Positions 25,153 to 34,971 of a stretch of DNA of 55,271 nt are shown piece by piece; position 1 is the stretch's first letter; every line of letters starts with the position of its first letter. A program made the position numbers and the translations under genes. The stretch is from Sulfurovum sp. 16-42-52 (GTDB lineage Bacteria; Campylobacterota; Campylobacteria; Campylobacterales; Sulfurovaceae): contig NCHB01000020.1 in NCBI GenBank assembly GCA_002281755.1, forward strand, positions 1-55,271, read 5' to 3'. The notes under the pieces are model-generated. The model worked only from the letters and a program-made list of their open reading frames with translations. It had not been told where the DNA came from and made no database searches.

Positions 25153-26363
25153 CAATGGGCTTCTTTAAACGAAAATCCGGCTTTTTGAAGTTCCTCTCTG
25201 ATCTGCATCTGATGCTCCACCCCTTTGGTCTCCAGTGACACTGAGACATGCGCATCACCAAACTCCAAATCGGTCGATGTTCTGTCATAGCCTATCTGTA
25301 CGATATTGGCTCCGATCTCTTTGAGTATGCCCGTCAAAGACTGTAAAGATCCGGGTTTATCGATGAGTGTGACGATGAGCTTCATTTTTCGTGCCGATTT
25401 CATCAGACCTTTTTCGATAATCAATGAGAGCATCGTGACATCTATATTGCCGCCGCTGAGTACAATACCTACTTTGGAGCCTTTTGGCAAATCGATTTTA
25501 CCATGTAAAAGTGCTGCGACACCCACTGCCCCTGCGCCTTCGACCAACACTTTTTGTTTTTCAAGTAAAAACAAAATTGCCGAGGCTATCTCATCTTCGC
25601 ATACCGTCTCAAAAACATCGACATTTTTTAACACATACTCCAAAGTAATAGGTGAGGTATCGCGCACAGCGATGCCATCAGCGATGGTTCTCACTGAAAG
25701 CGTATCTAAAGCTGTTTTTGCATCATAAGAGTTTTTCATCGCAGGTGCACCCGCTGCGGATATACCGATGATTTTTATAGCCGGCTGCAGTGCTTTTGCC
25801 GCCACAGACATACCCGAAATAAGTCCGCCGCCGCCCACACATACCACCATAGCATCAAGATCGCTGACTTCTTCAAGCATTTCAAGCGTGATTGTCCCTT
25901 GACCTGCCATCACTTCATCATCTGCAAATGGATGCACAAAAGCAAACTGTCTTTCTTTGGCAAACTCCACCGCATACGCATACGCTTCATCATAATTGCT
26001 TCCGTGAAGTATCACCGTTGCACCAAACTCTTTGACACCCAATACTTTCGTTAGTGGCGTAGACTCAGGCATGACAATCGTCGCTTCAATACCGAAATGT
26101 TTTGCCGCAAAAGCGACACCCTGGGCATGATTTCCTGCTGAAGCAGCCACCACACCGCCCCGCTCGCCTGCTTCAATAAGTGTGGCAAGTTTGTTAAATG
26201 CGCCTCGTATCTTAAATGCACCCGTACGCTGGAGATTTTCTTTTTTCAGGTAGACTTCATAGCCGCTTAACTGACTCAAAATAGGAGCATAGCTAAATGG
26301 TGTGCGATGCGCTACATCCGATACCCTTTCATAGGCTTTTTGAATCTTTTTTAAGTCTAACAT
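25152..26363 (-). CDS. ilvA: Threonine ammonia-lyase (threonine dehydratase) with ACT domain
   Basis: PLP enzyme deaminating threonine to 2-oxobutanoate for isoleucine synthesis. The PLP lysine is Lys51 in QRTGAFKIRGA. The substrate loop is AASAGNHAQGVAFAA, and the Gly-rich phosphate site is CVGGGGLISG. A single C-terminal ACT domain (from about residue 325, KLIVTLIDKPGSLQSLTGIL) fits the short 403-residue form. The frame is open 28 codons further upstream, but ATG 26363 has AGGA seven bases before it and a TATAAT box about 28 bases upstream. It heads the ilvA-ppx-ilvB-ilvH-lpxD cluster. Confidence 0.95.
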   Translation of the reverse strand: MLDLKKIQKAYERVSDVAHRTPFSYAPILSQLSGYEVYLKKENLQRTGAFKIRGAFNKLATLIEAGERGGVVAASAGNHAQGVAFAAKHFGIEATIVMPESTPLTKVLGVKEFGATVILHGSNYDEAYAYAVEFAKERQFAFVHPFADDEVMAGQGTITLEMLEEVSDLDAMVVCVGGGGLISGMSVAAKALQPAIKIIGISAAGAPAMKNSYDAKTALDTLSVRTIADGIAVRDTSPITLEYVLKNVDVFETVCEDEIASAILFLLEKQKVLVEGAGAVGVAALLHGKIDLPKGSKVGIVLSGGNIDVTMLSLIIEKGLMKSARKMKLIVTLIDKPGSLQSLTGILKEIGANIVQIGYDRTSTDLEFGDAHVSVSLETKGVEHQMQIREELQKAGFSFKEAH

Positions 26364-26391
26364 TAAGTTTCCTAGATATGATATTGACTGA

Positions 26392-26397
26392 ATTATA
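26392..26397 (-). promoter_or_regulatory. -10 box of ilvA
   Basis: TATAAT on the minus strand inside the 52-base divergent gap between ilvA and the CoA-binding protein gene. It gives a leader of about 20 bases before ATG 26363. No clear -35 box. Confidence 0.55.
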
Positions 26398-26415
26398 TCA
26401 CAAAGGATAACAAAG

Positions 26416-26847
26416 ATGGAATGTGAACTACCGCGAATCAACAGCAACGCTGCAGAGATGAAACGCTATTTTGAAGAGGCAAAAACCATTGCCGTTTTAG
26501 GCGCATCTCCGGACAGCACAAAAGCATCCAACCATGTGGCAGAGTACTTAAAAAATGTGGGCTACAAGATGATACCGGTCTACCCCAAAGAAGACTTTAT
26601 CTTGGGTGAAAAGGTTTACAGAAGCCTTGCGGAGATCGATGTGCCTGTAGATATGGTGGTGGTTTTCAGAAAACCCGATGCGCTCCCTGCCATCGCAGAT
26701 GCGGTCATCGCAAGAGGTGATGTGAAAACCTACTGGACACAGCTTGAACTCATACACAATGATGCCGCACAAAAAGTAAAAGACGCAGGCATCAATGTGG
26801 TACAAAACTACTGTGCGATGGTGGAACACCGCCGTTTATTTTCCTGA
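26416..26847 (+). CDS. CoA-binding domain protein (YccU-like)
   Basis: A 143-residue Rossmann-fold protein of the CoA-binding-2 family. The nucleotide motif AKTIAVLGASPDSTKASNHVAEYL leads into IPVYPKEDFILGEKVYRSL, then VDMVVVFRKPD and TYWTQLELI, ending in NVVQNYCAMVEHRR. Homologues bind coenzyme A, but their role is unsettled. ATG 26416 has AAAGGA upstream. The 3' end overlaps the convergent trmA stop by 12 bases. Confidence 0.9.
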   Translation: MECELPRINSNAAEMKRYFEEAKTIAVLGASPDSTKASNHVAEYLKNVGYKMIPVYPKEDFILGEKVYRSLAEIDVPVDMVVVFRKPDALPAIADAVIARGDVKTYWTQLELIHNDAAQKVKDAGINVVQNYCAMVEHRRLFS

Positions 26848-27960
26848 TTTTTTACGCAGAAAAACACCGCTTTCCACATGTTCGGTATGGGGAAACTGGT
26901 CAAACATCGCTGCACTTACAACCTCATGTGTCTGAACAAGTCTCTGCAAATCTCTTGCTAGGGTATGAGGGTTGCATGAGATATAGATGATATTTTCTAT
27001 GGCTGAGATGAGTGTGATCGTGCCTTCATCAAGACCGGCTCTGGGGGGGTCTACCAATACAGTACTGAAACGATAGTTTTTTAAATCTATCCCTTTGAGT
27101 CTGGAAAACACTCTTACCTCATTTAAAGCATCTGTCATCTCTTCGGAAGACAGACGTGCAAAAGTAATATTTTGCACACCATTGAGCGCACAATTCTCCA
27201 AAGCTGCCTGTATGGAGCGTTTGCTGATCTCAGTTGCCAGTACAGTGTCAAAATAGTGTGAAAGGGGCAGGGTAAAATTTCCCAGCCCGCAATAACTCTC
27301 AAGTAAATCCCCATGACCGACTCTTTTTGCCTGAGTGATTGCCCACTCGATCATCTTCACATTCACAGCAGGGTTGGGTTGGGTAAACCCGCTTTCGTAC
27401 TGCTTGTAGACAAATGTTTTTCCGTCAATGTTCAATTTTTCGATGACAAATTCATCGCTTAATATCACTTTTTGATTACGGCTGCGACCCATGATTTTGC
27501 ATTCAAGTTCCTGTTCTAAGACTTTAGCTTCTGCACTCCATTCTTCATCCAGCTTTTTGTGGTACAGCATCGTAATAAGGCATTCATCGGTGGTGGTTGC
27601 CAAGAACTCCACTGCAAAAAGTTTATGTCCCAGTGTCTTGTTTGAAGCATTGATGTGTTCCAAAAGTTTCCACATACGCTTTTCTATGGGTGCAATGACT
27701 TTAGGACACTCTTCTATGGTGATGGCACCATTTTTTTGGCTGTTTCCCATCGCATAGGTACACACATCACCCTCATGCCAAATACGAAATTCTGATCGTG
27801 CCCTGTAATGAGAAGTAGGTGAATCAAACACTTCAATTTCTTTGTCATAAAAAGGGTTGAGCAATCCTGATACCATCTGCTTTTTTTGTGTTAACTGCTC
27901 TATATACGTACTTTCATACAGCCCACACGATCCACAGGCTCCAAAATGTTTACACGTCAA
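26836..27960 (-). CDS. trmA: tRNA (uracil-5-)-methyltransferase
   Basis: SAM-dependent enzyme of the TrmA/RlmCD family; TrmA makes m5U54 in the tRNA T-loop. In 374 residues it has the SAM-binding motif [15 protein letters not shown], the motif [11 protein letters not shown], and the catalytic Cys in [15 protein letters not shown]. The N-terminus carries [14 protein letters not shown], a three-cysteine cluster more usual in the iron-sulphur RlmCD branch, but length and overall sequence fit the TrmA type of this phylum. It is convergent with the CoA-binding gene and divergent from glmU. Confidence 0.88.
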   Translation of the reverse strand: MTCKHFGACGSCGLYESTYIEQLTQKKQMVSGLLNPFYDKEIEVFDSPTSHYRARSEFRIWHEGDVCTYAMGNSQKNGAITIEECPKVIAPIEKRMWKLLEHINASNKTLGHKLFAVEFLATTTDECLITMLYHKKLDEEWSAEAKVLEQELECKIMGRSRNQKVILSDEFVIEKLNIDGKTFVYKQYESGFTQPNPAVNVKMIEWAITQAKRVGHGDLLESYCGLGNFTLPLSHYFDTVLATEISKRSIQAALENCALNGVQNITFARLSSEEMTDALNEVRVFSRLKGIDLKNYRFSTVLVDPPRAGLDEGTITLISAIENIIYISCNPHTLARDLQRLVQTHEVVSAAMFDQFPHTEHVESGVFLRKKSGK

Positions 27961-27986
27961 ATTTCATACCTTTAATTTGCATTGGA

Positions 27987-27992
27987 TATAAT
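27987..27992 (+). promoter_or_regulatory. -10 box of the glmU operon
   Basis: TATAAT preceded by GGA, about 45 bases upstream of the glmU ATG at 28038, in the gap divergent from trmA. It would drive the glmU-coaBC-uppS-prepilin peptidase-lptF/G-truA run. Confidence 0.55.
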
Positions 27993-28037
27993 CACAATAC
28001 TCATAGTTTCTATGCAATTTTACCCAAAAGGTTCAAA

Positions 28038-29342
28038 ATGTCTCTAAGCGTTGTCATACTCGCAGCCGGTCAAGGTACAAGAATGAAGTCCGCAACTCCC
28101 AAAGTTCTTCATGAAATCTCCGGAAAACCGATGCTTTTTCATGCTATCGATGCGGCACAGCAGATCTCTGATGATATCACCGTTGTACTCTACCATGAAG
28201 CGGTACGTATACAAAAAGCCATAGATACCAACTATAACAACATAAAATTTCATACCCAAGACGTAGCACAATTTCCGGGTACAGGCGGCGCTTTAAAAGG
28301 TGTCCATACTACTCACGACAAAGTACTCATACTCAACGGCGATATGCCGCTTGTGACCATGGAGGCACTCTCACTGCTCATCCAAGGTGATGCCGATATC
28401 AACATGTCTGTCATTACTCTAGAGAACCCCTCAGGATATGGACGTGTTGCCATCACTAATGGAAATGTACTTGAGATCATAGAAGAAAAAGATTGTACCG
28501 AGTCTCAAAAAAAGATAGAGACGGTCAATGCAGGCGTATACTGTGTGAAAAAAGAAGTACTGGAGCGCTACATCCCAACAATCAAAAATGACAATGCCCA
28601 AAAAGAATATTACCTCACAGACATCATCAAAATGGCGGTAGATGAAGGCAAGATTGTACACTCTGTGATGGTGAATGAAGAAGAATTTAAAGGGGTTAAT
28701 TCCAAACTTGACCTTGCCCACGCTGAAGAAATACACCAAAGACGCATTAAAGCAGCATGGATGAAAGCCGGAGTAAGTATGCGCCTGAGTGAGACCATCT
28801 ACATCGATACACATGCAACATTTGAGGGTGAATGCATCGTAGAGAATGGCGTCACTATTTTGGGGGCTTCGCACATCGTATCTTCACACATCAAAGCGCA
28901 GAGCGTCATCGAAGATGCCACGATTGAAAACTCAGATGTAGGGCCTATGGCACGAATCAGACCTGCTTCAATCCTATCTGATTCTCATATCGGAAACTTT
29001 GTGGAAGTCAAAAAATCAACCCTAAAAGGTGTCAAAGCGGGTCATTTGAGCTATCTTGGTGATGCCACTATTGAAGCGGGCACAAACATCGGTGCGGGGG
29101 TTATCACCTGCAATTATGACGGAAAAAAGAAATACCAAACCATCATCGGCAAAAATGTATTTGTGGGTTCGGACACGCAACTGATCGCCCCTGTTGTCAT
29201 AGAAGACGATGTCATGATAGCTGCTGGCAGTACGATCAATAAAAATATAGCAAAAGGTGAACTTGCCATCTCAAGGACACCCATCAAAACGGTCAAAAAC
29301 TTTTTTTACAAATTTTTCACAGAGAGCCACAATGCAAATTGA
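28038..29342 (+). CDS. glmU: Bifunctional UDP-GlcNAc pyrophosphorylase / glucosamine-1-phosphate N-acetyltransferase
   Basis: Makes UDP-GlcNAc for peptidoglycan and lipid A. The N-terminal uridylyltransferase starts with [22 protein letters not shown] (residues 4-25), with FPGTGGAL and LNGDMPLV. The C-terminal left-handed beta-helix contains [26 protein letters not shown] and [15 protein letters not shown], the acetyltransferase active-site region. It is 434 residues from ATG 28038. A longer open frame upstream lacks family sequence. coaBC overlaps its end by 11 bases. Confidence 0.97.
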   Translation: MSLSVVILAAGQGTRMKSATPKVLHEISGKPMLFHAIDAAQQISDDITVVLYHEAVRIQKAIDTNYNNIKFHTQDVAQFPGTGGALKGVHTTHDKVLILNGDMPLVTMEALSLLIQGDADINMSVITLENPSGYGRVAITNGNVLEIIEEKDCTESQKKIETVNAGVYCVKKEVLERYIPTIKNDNAQKEYYLTDIIKMAVDEGKIVHSVMVNEEEFKGVNSKLDLAHAEEIHQRRIKAAWMKAGVSMRLSETIYIDTHATFEGECIVENGVTILGASHIVSSHIKAQSVIEDATIENSDVGPMARIRPASILSDSHIGNFVEVKKSTLKGVKAGHLSYLGDATIEAGTNIGAGVITCNYDGKKKYQTIIGKNVFVGSDTQLIAPVVIEDDVMIAAGSTINKNIAKGELAISRTPIKTVKNFFYKFFTESHNAN

Positions 29343-30573
29343 TTTACAGGGGAAAACCATCCTTTTGGGTGTCACAGGAAGTATATCGGCGTATAAAGCC
29401 TGTGAATTGGCGCGTCTTTTCATCAAAGCAGGCGCATCTGTCCATGTCGTCATGACCCCTTCAGCAGAACGTTTTGTCTCTGCACTGACCTTCGAGGCTC
29501 TCACACGCAATGCCGTACTGAGTGAAAAAACCGAATCATGGAGTTCTGAGCTTAACCACATAGAACTGGGCAGGAAGTGTGATGCCTTCATCATCGCACC
29601 CGCCACTGCCAATACCCTCAATAAAATAGCACAAGGCATCGCAGACAACATCCTCACCCAAACTGCCTTGGCATTTAAAGGTACTATCCTCCTTGCCCCT
29701 GCTGCCAATACACAGATGCTTGCAAAAACACCCACCATGAACGCGCTTGCCTTTTTACAAACTAATCACTACACCATCATACAGCCACAAGACAAACTTC
29801 TGGCGTGTGGAGATGTGGGCAGTGGGGCATTGGCAGAACCTATGGAGATATTTTTTGAGGTAACAAAAGTACTCTGCAGGGATACTTTTTGGGAAAACAG
29901 ACCCGTCATCGTCACGGGGGGTGGTACACGCGAAAAACTGGATGAAGTACGCTATATCTCCAACTTTTCCTCAGGTAAAATGGCAAAAGCACTGTGTCTG
30001 GCACTCTATCTTAGAGGGGCAGAAGTCACCTACATCTCTACGATGGGATTTGAGGGTCTGCCTTTGGGTATCAAAACCATCGAAGCGCAAAGTGCGCAAG
30101 ATATCTTCACTGCCACCAAAGAAGCAGTCGAAAAAGTAAGTGGTCAAGATGATTGTAAAACACCGTATCTGTTTATGGCTGCAGCAGTGGCGGACTTCAC
30201 TCCCAAAGAAATACACACAGGCAAACTGAAAAAATCCGCATTGGGTGAGAGCTGGGATATCCGCTTAAAACAAACGACTGATGTACTCACATCCATCAAC
30301 AAAAGTGCTATCAAAACCATAGGTTTCAAAGCAGAAATGGATTCTGAGGAGGGACTGGCTAATGCGGTGGCTCTCTTCGAGAAAAAAGGCGTTGATGCCG
30401 TGTGTTACAACCTACTTGAAGATGCCAAAAGTTTTGGCGGTGATGAAAATGAGATCACCTTCATTACCAAAGAGACACAGAGAGTATTGGGACGCAGCGA
30501 TAAACTCACCCTTGCAGGTAAAATAGTAAACGAAGCCAAAAAACTTCTCTCCACTGAGTCAGCCCATGTCTAA
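29332..30573 (+). CDS. coaBC: Bifunctional phosphopantothenoylcysteine decarboxylase/synthase
   Basis: Two consecutive coenzyme A steps in one 413-residue protein. The N-terminal CoaC flavoprotein domain has [36 protein letters not shown] and the active-site region LAPAANTQM. The C-terminal CoaB domain has [31 protein letters not shown] and [11 protein letters not shown] 29332 is chosen because it begins the conserved domain. It lies inside the last codons of glmU (11-base overlap); the frame is open further upstream inside glmU without family similarity. Confidence 0.96.
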   Translation: MQIDLQGKTILLGVTGSISAYKACELARLFIKAGASVHVVMTPSAERFVSALTFEALTRNAVLSEKTESWSSELNHIELGRKCDAFIIAPATANTLNKIAQGIADNILTQTALAFKGTILLAPAANTQMLAKTPTMNALAFLQTNHYTIIQPQDKLLACGDVGSGALAEPMEIFFEVTKVLCRDTFWENRPVIVTGGGTREKLDEVRYISNFSSGKMAKALCLALYLRGAEVTYISTMGFEGLPLGIKTIEAQSAQDIFTATKEAVEKVSGQDDCKTPYLFMAAAVADFTPKEIHTGKLKKSALGESWDIRLKQTTDVLTSINKSAIKTIGFKAEMDSEEGLANAVALFEKKGVDAVCYNLLEDAKSFGGDENEITFITKETQRVLGRSDKLTLAGKIVNEAKKLLSTESAHV

Positions 30574-31255
30574 AAACACCATGAAACACCTCGCTATCAT
30601 CATGGATGGAAATGGAAGATGGGCAACCAAGCGGGGACTTAGCCGCACCAAAGGACATGAAGCGGGTGCAGAGACGATTCGCGATATCACCACCTATTGT
30701 GCAGCAAATCCAAACATACAAACTGCTACTTTTTATGCCTTTAGTACCGAGAACTGGAAACGCCCCAAGCTTGAAGTGGAATTTTTAATGAAGCTGCTCG
30801 ACCGCTATCTACAAAAGGAGCTAGAAACTTACCAAAGACACAATATCCGTTTTTTAGCCATTGGCGATACGGAAGCTTTTAGTGCTCCCTTACGCAAACG
30901 CATTAGGCTCACACAGGAGCTTACCCAAAACAATACCAATCTCACACAGATACTGGCGTTAAATTATGGCGGGCGTGCAGAGATTACCTCTGCAGTGAAC
31001 AGACTTATCAAAGAAGGCAAACAACACATTAGCGAAGAAGATATCTCAGGAGCATTGCAAACACCCTACAGCGATATCGATCTGCTGATCCGAACCAGCG
31101 GAGAAGAGCGGATTTCCAACTTTTTACTCTGGCAGATCTCTTATAGCGAACTCTATTTTACCCCGACACTTTGGCCCGATTTTACCAGTAAAGAACTCGC
31201 AGAGATTATCAAAAATTTTGAACAGCGTACACGACGTTTTGGAGGTGTTAAATGA
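30566..31255 (+). CDS. uppS: Undecaprenyl diphosphate synthase
   Basis: cis-Prenyltransferase making the C55 carrier for peptidoglycan and O-antigen. The catalytic aspartate is Asp14 in IIMDGNGRW, with GHEAGAETIRDI, YAFSTENWKRP and the C-terminal signature DLLIRTSGEERISNFLLWQISYSELYF. It is 229 residues, full length for the phylum. It overlaps coaBC by eight bases and the prepilin peptidase gene by four. Confidence 0.97.
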   Translation: MSKNTMKHLAIIMDGNGRWATKRGLSRTKGHEAGAETIRDITTYCAANPNIQTATFYAFSTENWKRPKLEVEFLMKLLDRYLQKELETYQRHNIRFLAIGDTEAFSAPLRKRIRLTQELTQNNTNLTQILALNYGGRAEITSAVNRLIKEGKQHISEEDISGALQTPYSDIDLLIRTSGEERISNFLLWQISYSELYFTPTLWPDFTSKELAEIIKNFEQRTRRFGGVK

Positions 31256-31989
31256 TAGAAATCACTATTGGGCTTATGGTGTTTATACTGGGGATTATGA
31301 TAGGGTCTTTTCTCAATGTAGTCATCTACCGCATACCCAATGATGAAAGCATCGTCTTTCCTGCCTCCAAATGCCAAAGCTGCCAAACACCCCTAAAGTG
31401 GTACCACAACATACCGCTTGCTTCTTGGCTGTTACTAGGAGGCAAATGCGGATTTTGTAAAACAGCCATCTCCAAACAATACCCACTGGTAGAATTACTC
31501 ACAGGGGTTATCTTTTTGGCACTTTATTTTAAACTGGGACTTGTCTGGTATCTGCCTTTTGTAGCTGCTTCTTTTACTGCACTTTTTGCTTTGGTCATGA
31601 TAGACTTTAAATATATGGCAGTTCCCGATTCAGTCAATTTTGCAGCCCTGCTCTTTGCTCTGGTACAACCTGACATCATCACCGCACTCCTCAATACAGC
31701 AATGGCTGCAGGTGGACTTTACCTCATCGGACTGCTCTCTTCGCTTCTAGCCAAAAAACAGGCTATGGGTGGGGCTGATGTGATTGTGGCAGGAACCATG
31801 GGTGCGCTTTTGGGTTTTCCCAACTTCTTTGTAGCCATCTTTCTTTCTGCACTCCTAGCGATGATCCCTGCACTGCTCAACCGTGAAAACGGCGTGCCTT
31901 TTGTACCCTTTTTAGCCTTGGCAACGTTGATTGTCTACCTTTATGATACACAGGCAACACAGCTGTTGGAAACCATCATCTATGGTTAA
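31252..31989 (+). CDS. pilD: Prepilin peptidase (type IV leader peptidase)
   Basis: Polytopic aspartic protease cutting and N-methylating type IV pilin-like leaders. GSFLNVVIYRIP (residues 18-29) precedes the two CxxC pairs (Cys41/44 and Cys66/69) of the N-terminal domain. Catalytic aspartates are Asp118 (MIDFKYMAVPD) and Asp176 in AMGGADVIV, where GGAD replaces the usual GxGD. Seven or eight membrane helices in 245 residues. No pilin or secretion genes are adjacent, so it serves systems encoded elsewhere. The start overlaps uppS in ATGA. Confidence 0.92.
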   Translation: MIEITIGLMVFILGIMIGSFLNVVIYRIPNDESIVFPASKCQSCQTPLKWYHNIPLASWLLLGGKCGFCKTAISKQYPLVELLTGVIFLALYFKLGLVWYLPFVAASFTALFALVMIDFKYMAVPDSVNFAALLFALVQPDIITALLNTAMAAGGLYLIGLLSSLLAKKQAMGGADVIVAGTMGALLGFPNFFVAIFLSALLAMIPALLNRENGVPFVPFLALATLIVYLYDTQATQLLETIIYG

Positions 31990-33001
31990 TATCAAAGGGT
32001 ACCTCTCGTCACACTTTAGCAAGTCGTTTTTAACGATATTTTTGCCTTTTTTTCTGATTATCTCGCTAGTTTATCTGGTTAGAATCGCTGCATTGACAGC
32101 TAAGATACAGATCAGTTTTCCAGAGCTCTTGCTTTTATACAGCTATTCGATTCCCGATATTGTCTTTTATACGCTGCCTCTTTCTTTTGTCACTGCTTTA
32201 GCCAATGCGCTGATACGACTTTCACAAGACAATGAACTCATTGCACTCTATGCGCTGGGGTTTAAAGCAAAAAATGTATTGGGCACGATGATCGTGCTGG
32301 GGGTTCTCTTTTCACTGCTCTTACTCAGTATCTCCTTTTTGGCGATGCCCCTGAGTAAACAGTTTTATAAAGCTTTTAAAGAAGAAAAGCAAGCCCAGGC
32401 CAAACTCAACATCATCCCCGGCAAACTGGGGCAAAAATTTGGCAACTACTATGTCTATGTCAAAGAAAAAGAGGGGTCTTTGCTCAAAGATATTGTCATC
32501 TACAACCGAACCGATAAAAACAATGAACAATTTTTCTCTTCTCAAACCGGAAAAATTCAGAACAATCCCTCAGGTGCTTCACTTCTACTAAACGACGGCT
32601 ATGGCTATACTTACTCACAAACCAAACTGCAACAGGCGCAATACAAAACCCTTGAAGTCTATGACAGTAGTCGCAAAAACGGATTTGTGTTTGAAGAGAT
32701 TGCAGCATACTGGACTAAGGCAAAAACAGATCCTGCATGGATGCGTAAAATACTCTTTTTTGTCTTTGTCAGCCTGATTCCCCTTCTATCAGTTTATCCC
32801 ATCGCCTCCTTTAGTATGATCAATCCACGCTATGAATCCAACCGTTCCTTTCTTGTTGTTTTCAGTACTGCAATGGTGCTTTATGTGATTGCTAGTTCTC
32901 TGAGTAAATGGGGTACACCGCTTGTTTTGGTGCTCACGCTTGGATTTATCATTGTAGGTGGCAGGTGGCTCTTTAAACAGCGTGTCTCCCGATACTTTTA
33001 G
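31982..33001 (+). CDS. LptF/LptG (YjgP/YjgQ) family lipopolysaccharide export permease
   Basis: Inner-membrane component of the Lpt machine that moves LPS to the outer membrane. The 339-residue protein has the expected plan: three N-terminal helices (SFLTIFLPFFLIISLVYLV and following), a periplasmic beta-jellyroll region from about residue 120 to 245 (PGKLGQKFGNYYVYVKEKEG), then three C-terminal helices. ATG 31982 overlaps the prepilin peptidase end by eight bases; an upstream in-frame ATG is less family-like. Only one member is here, so LptF and LptG cannot be told apart. Notable beside the broken lpxD. Confidence 0.88.
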   Translation: MVNIKGYLSSHFSKSFLTIFLPFFLIISLVYLVRIAALTAKIQISFPELLLLYSYSIPDIVFYTLPLSFVTALANALIRLSQDNELIALYALGFKAKNVLGTMIVLGVLFSLLLLSISFLAMPLSKQFYKAFKEEKQAQAKLNIIPGKLGQKFGNYYVYVKEKEGSLLKDIVIYNRTDKNNEQFFSSQTGKIQNNPSGASLLLNDGYGYTYSQTKLQQAQYKTLEVYDSSRKNGFVFEEIAAYWTKAKTDPAWMRKILFFVFVSLIPLLSVYPIASFSMINPRYESNRSFLVVFSTAMVLYVIASSLSKWGTPLVLVLTLGFIIVGGRWLFKQRVSRYF

Positions 33002-33008
33002 CAGATAC

Positions 33009-33734
33009 ATGATACGCATCAAAGCAGTCATAGCCTACGACGGCAGTCACTATCAAGGGTTTCAAAAGCAAACATCCACTAAAGCAACTGTTGCCACCGC
33101 CTTAGAAGAAGCACTGAGTGCTTTGCAGATACACTCCCCCGTCACGGCAAGTGGCAGAACCGATGCCGGTGTGCATGCCACAGGTCAAGTCATACACTTT
33201 GACCTACCCGATTTTTGGCAAGACCTGCACAAACTCAAAACCGCCCTGAACCGAAAACTCAGTGACATCCATATCAAGCATCTTAGTGATGTGCCAGTGG
33301 ATTTCCATGCACGATTTTGCGCAAAAAGAAGAGTCTACCGTTATGTATTTAAAACGTATCAGCCTTCGGTCTTTGAGCAAGCGTACATTGCTAAGTATGA
33401 ACCATTTGATTCCCTGATACTCCAACAGGCACTGGGGTGTTTTGTAGGCAGGCATGATTTTAACTACTTCCATAAAACAGGCTCACTCACCCATACCACT
33501 GTGCGCGAGATCTATCGTGCGTATTACCGACACTATAAGGGATACCATTGTATCTATTTTGAAGCAAACGGATTTTTACGTTCACAGGTACGTATGATGG
33601 TGGATGCGGCATTGGTGTGCGCAAGAGAAGAGATGGACATAGAAGCGTTGCAGGAACAACTGGCGTGCCAAAAAAAGCACCGAAGCCAACTCGCTCCTGC
33701 CTCGGGGCTCTATTTAGCGAGAATTATCTACTAA
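33009..33734 (+). CDS. truA: tRNA pseudouridine(38-40) synthase
   Basis: Isomerises uridines 38-40 in the tRNA anticodon arm. Catalytic Asp52 is in ASGRTDAGVHATGQVIHFD. IAYDGSHYQGFQKQ at the N-terminus and GRHDFNYFHKTGS, FLRSQVRMMV and LAPASGLYL at the C-terminal half are all TruA signatures. It is 241 residues from ATG 33009, seven bases after the LPS permease stop. Last gene of the rightward run; its end is four bases from the convergent DUF2231 gene. Confidence 0.96.
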   Translation: MIRIKAVIAYDGSHYQGFQKQTSTKATVATALEEALSALQIHSPVTASGRTDAGVHATGQVIHFDLPDFWQDLHKLKTALNRKLSDIHIKHLSDVPVDFHARFCAKRRVYRYVFKTYQPSVFEQAYIAKYEPFDSLILQQALGCFVGRHDFNYFHKTGSLTHTTVREIYRAYYRHYKGYHCIYFEANGFLRSQVRMMVDAALVCAREEMDIEALQEQLACQKKHRSQLAPASGLYLARIIY

Positions 33735-33738
33735 AACT

Positions 33739-34491
33739 TTAGTGTGTAGCGATTTTGGGCTGTACCATAGGCTCAGGCATCCCTTCTACCTCATGTGTAT
33801 TGGCAACCGGAGGTAGAACAACTGCTGGCAAAGGCTGAGTTTGGTTTGCCTCTGTTGCGTTGGTATCTGGTATTTTTACCTCACTAGGCGCGTCTGTTGA
33901 TGGCGTCTGCTCTCCCTTTGGCGTTGTTTCTGTTTCAGGGTCTTCATCTGTTTGCGGGGCTGCTTCTTCAAGCGCTTCTTCGCAGTCAAACAGTTTGTCA
34001 TCCAATGTTTTTACACGTTCAACGTTGGCACCATACTCATACACAAGCTCACCACCTTCTTCACCCTGCTTAAACAGACCAGCGACCAACGCGATCAGTA
34101 AAAGCATATAAAGTGTTTTACTCCATGTTCTGCCCAGCATCATAGAAAGCAGTTTAAAGACCAACACGATTGCCGTAGCGATGAGCAGATAGGTTCCCAA
34201 AAGTTTATGTCCTTTGAGTTCAGCCTGACCCGCTTCACTGAGTGCATCAAATGCTTCTTTGCCATCCACGCTGCCTGTCAGATAGGCTGCTGCGATTGCT
34301 AAGGTAGCCACAACCATCAAAAACAAAGCTATCATAGAGAGTGATCTTCTTTTAATGACAAGATTGATGAGCTCCAAAAGCAAAATCACCACAGGCAAAG
34401 CGATCGCAAAATGATCCACAGGAGGGTGCAGAAGTACAGGAATATCAAAGGGTAGTTCTATATTGGGGAGGGAGATTGCTGGTAATTCCAT
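33739..34491 (-). CDS. DUF2231-type membrane protein with long acidic Pro/Thr tail
   Basis: A 250-residue inner-membrane protein. Residues about 20-145 carry four hydrophobic segments and the DUF2231-like LHPPVDHFAIALPVVILLLEL, with His in the first segment and KGHKLLGTYLL in the third. From about residue 160 the sequence is low-complexity: acidic, rich in Pro, Thr and Glu (TDEDPETETTPKGEQTPSTD), and without Cys-pair or signal features. Function unknown; some DUF2231 proteins are predicted redox or haem-associated. A ribosome-binding site (AAAGGA) precedes ATG 34491. Confidence 0.7.
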   Translation of the reverse strand: MELPAISLPNIELPFDIPVLLHPPVDHFAIALPVVILLLELINLVIKRRSLSMIALFLMVVATLAIAAAYLTGSVDGKEAFDALSEAGQAELKGHKLLGTYLLIATAIVLVFKLLSMMLGRTWSKTLYMLLLIALVAGLFKQGEEGGELVYEYGANVERVKTLDDKLFDCEEALEEAAPQTDEDPETETTPKGEQTPSTDAPSEVKIPDTNATEANQTQPLPAVVLPPVANTHEVEGMPEPMVQPKIATH

Positions 34492-34536
34492 TCTATTTTT
34501 CCTTTATTTAAAGTGAATGATTATAACACAACTGGA

Positions 34537-34971
34537 CTAAAAAGGCTTGATGACGACCATAATCACGATTCCTATCATCAGCAAAGTAGGCACTTCGTTG
34601 TAGAGTCTGAAATATTTACTGCTTTTATAGCGAGGATTTGTGATGAGTATCTTGCGTATCTGCTCTAAAGAAAAATGATAGGCAATCAAAAAAACCAGCA
34701 AAAACAGCTTCACATGTATCCATCCCCCGCTAGAGAGGATGGCTGAGTTCAAGTAGAGCATCACAGACCCTGAGAGCAGCGTTGCCCACATCGCAGGTGC
34801 ACCGATATACTTAAACAGTTTATACTCCTGTATCTGTACAATGTCTGTAAATGCTTTGATGTCTGCATTTTCACGGTGGTAAATGAACAAACGCGGCAGA
34901 TAAAACAACATCGCCATCCAACTCACAAAACTCATCACATGAAACGCCAGTATCCAACTATAATACGCCAT
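34537..34971 (-). CDS. hemJ: Protoporphyrinogen IX oxidase HemJ
   Basis: A 144-residue, four-helix membrane protein of the HemJ/CopD-like family that oxidises protoporphyrinogen IX in haem synthesis. The conserved N-terminal His in LAFHVMSFVSWMAMLFYLPRLFIYH, the Arg/Lys-bearing segment KLFKYIGAPAMW, and SSGGWIHVKLFLLVFLIAYH are visible. ATG 34971 overlaps the stop of the upstream nuclease-fold gene (TGATG), with GGAGGA as ribosome-binding site. Confidence 0.88.
   Translation of the reverse strand: MAYYSWILAFHVMSFVSWMAMLFYLPRLFIYHRENADIKAFTDIVQIQEYKLFKYIGAPAMWATLLSGSVMLYLNSAILSSGGWIHVKLFLLVFLIAYHFSLEQIRKILITNPRYKSSKYFRLYNEVPTLLMIGIVIMVVIKPF

Noticed and set aside
26364-26447. 28-residue extension of ilvA
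   Set aside because: It contains the ilvA -10 box and overlaps the divergent CoA-binding gene; the start at 26363 has a ribosome-binding site.
31901-31981. Longer start for the LPS permease inside the prepilin peptidase gene
   Set aside because: The extra 17 residues are the peptidase coding sequence read in another frame and lack hydrophobic or family character.
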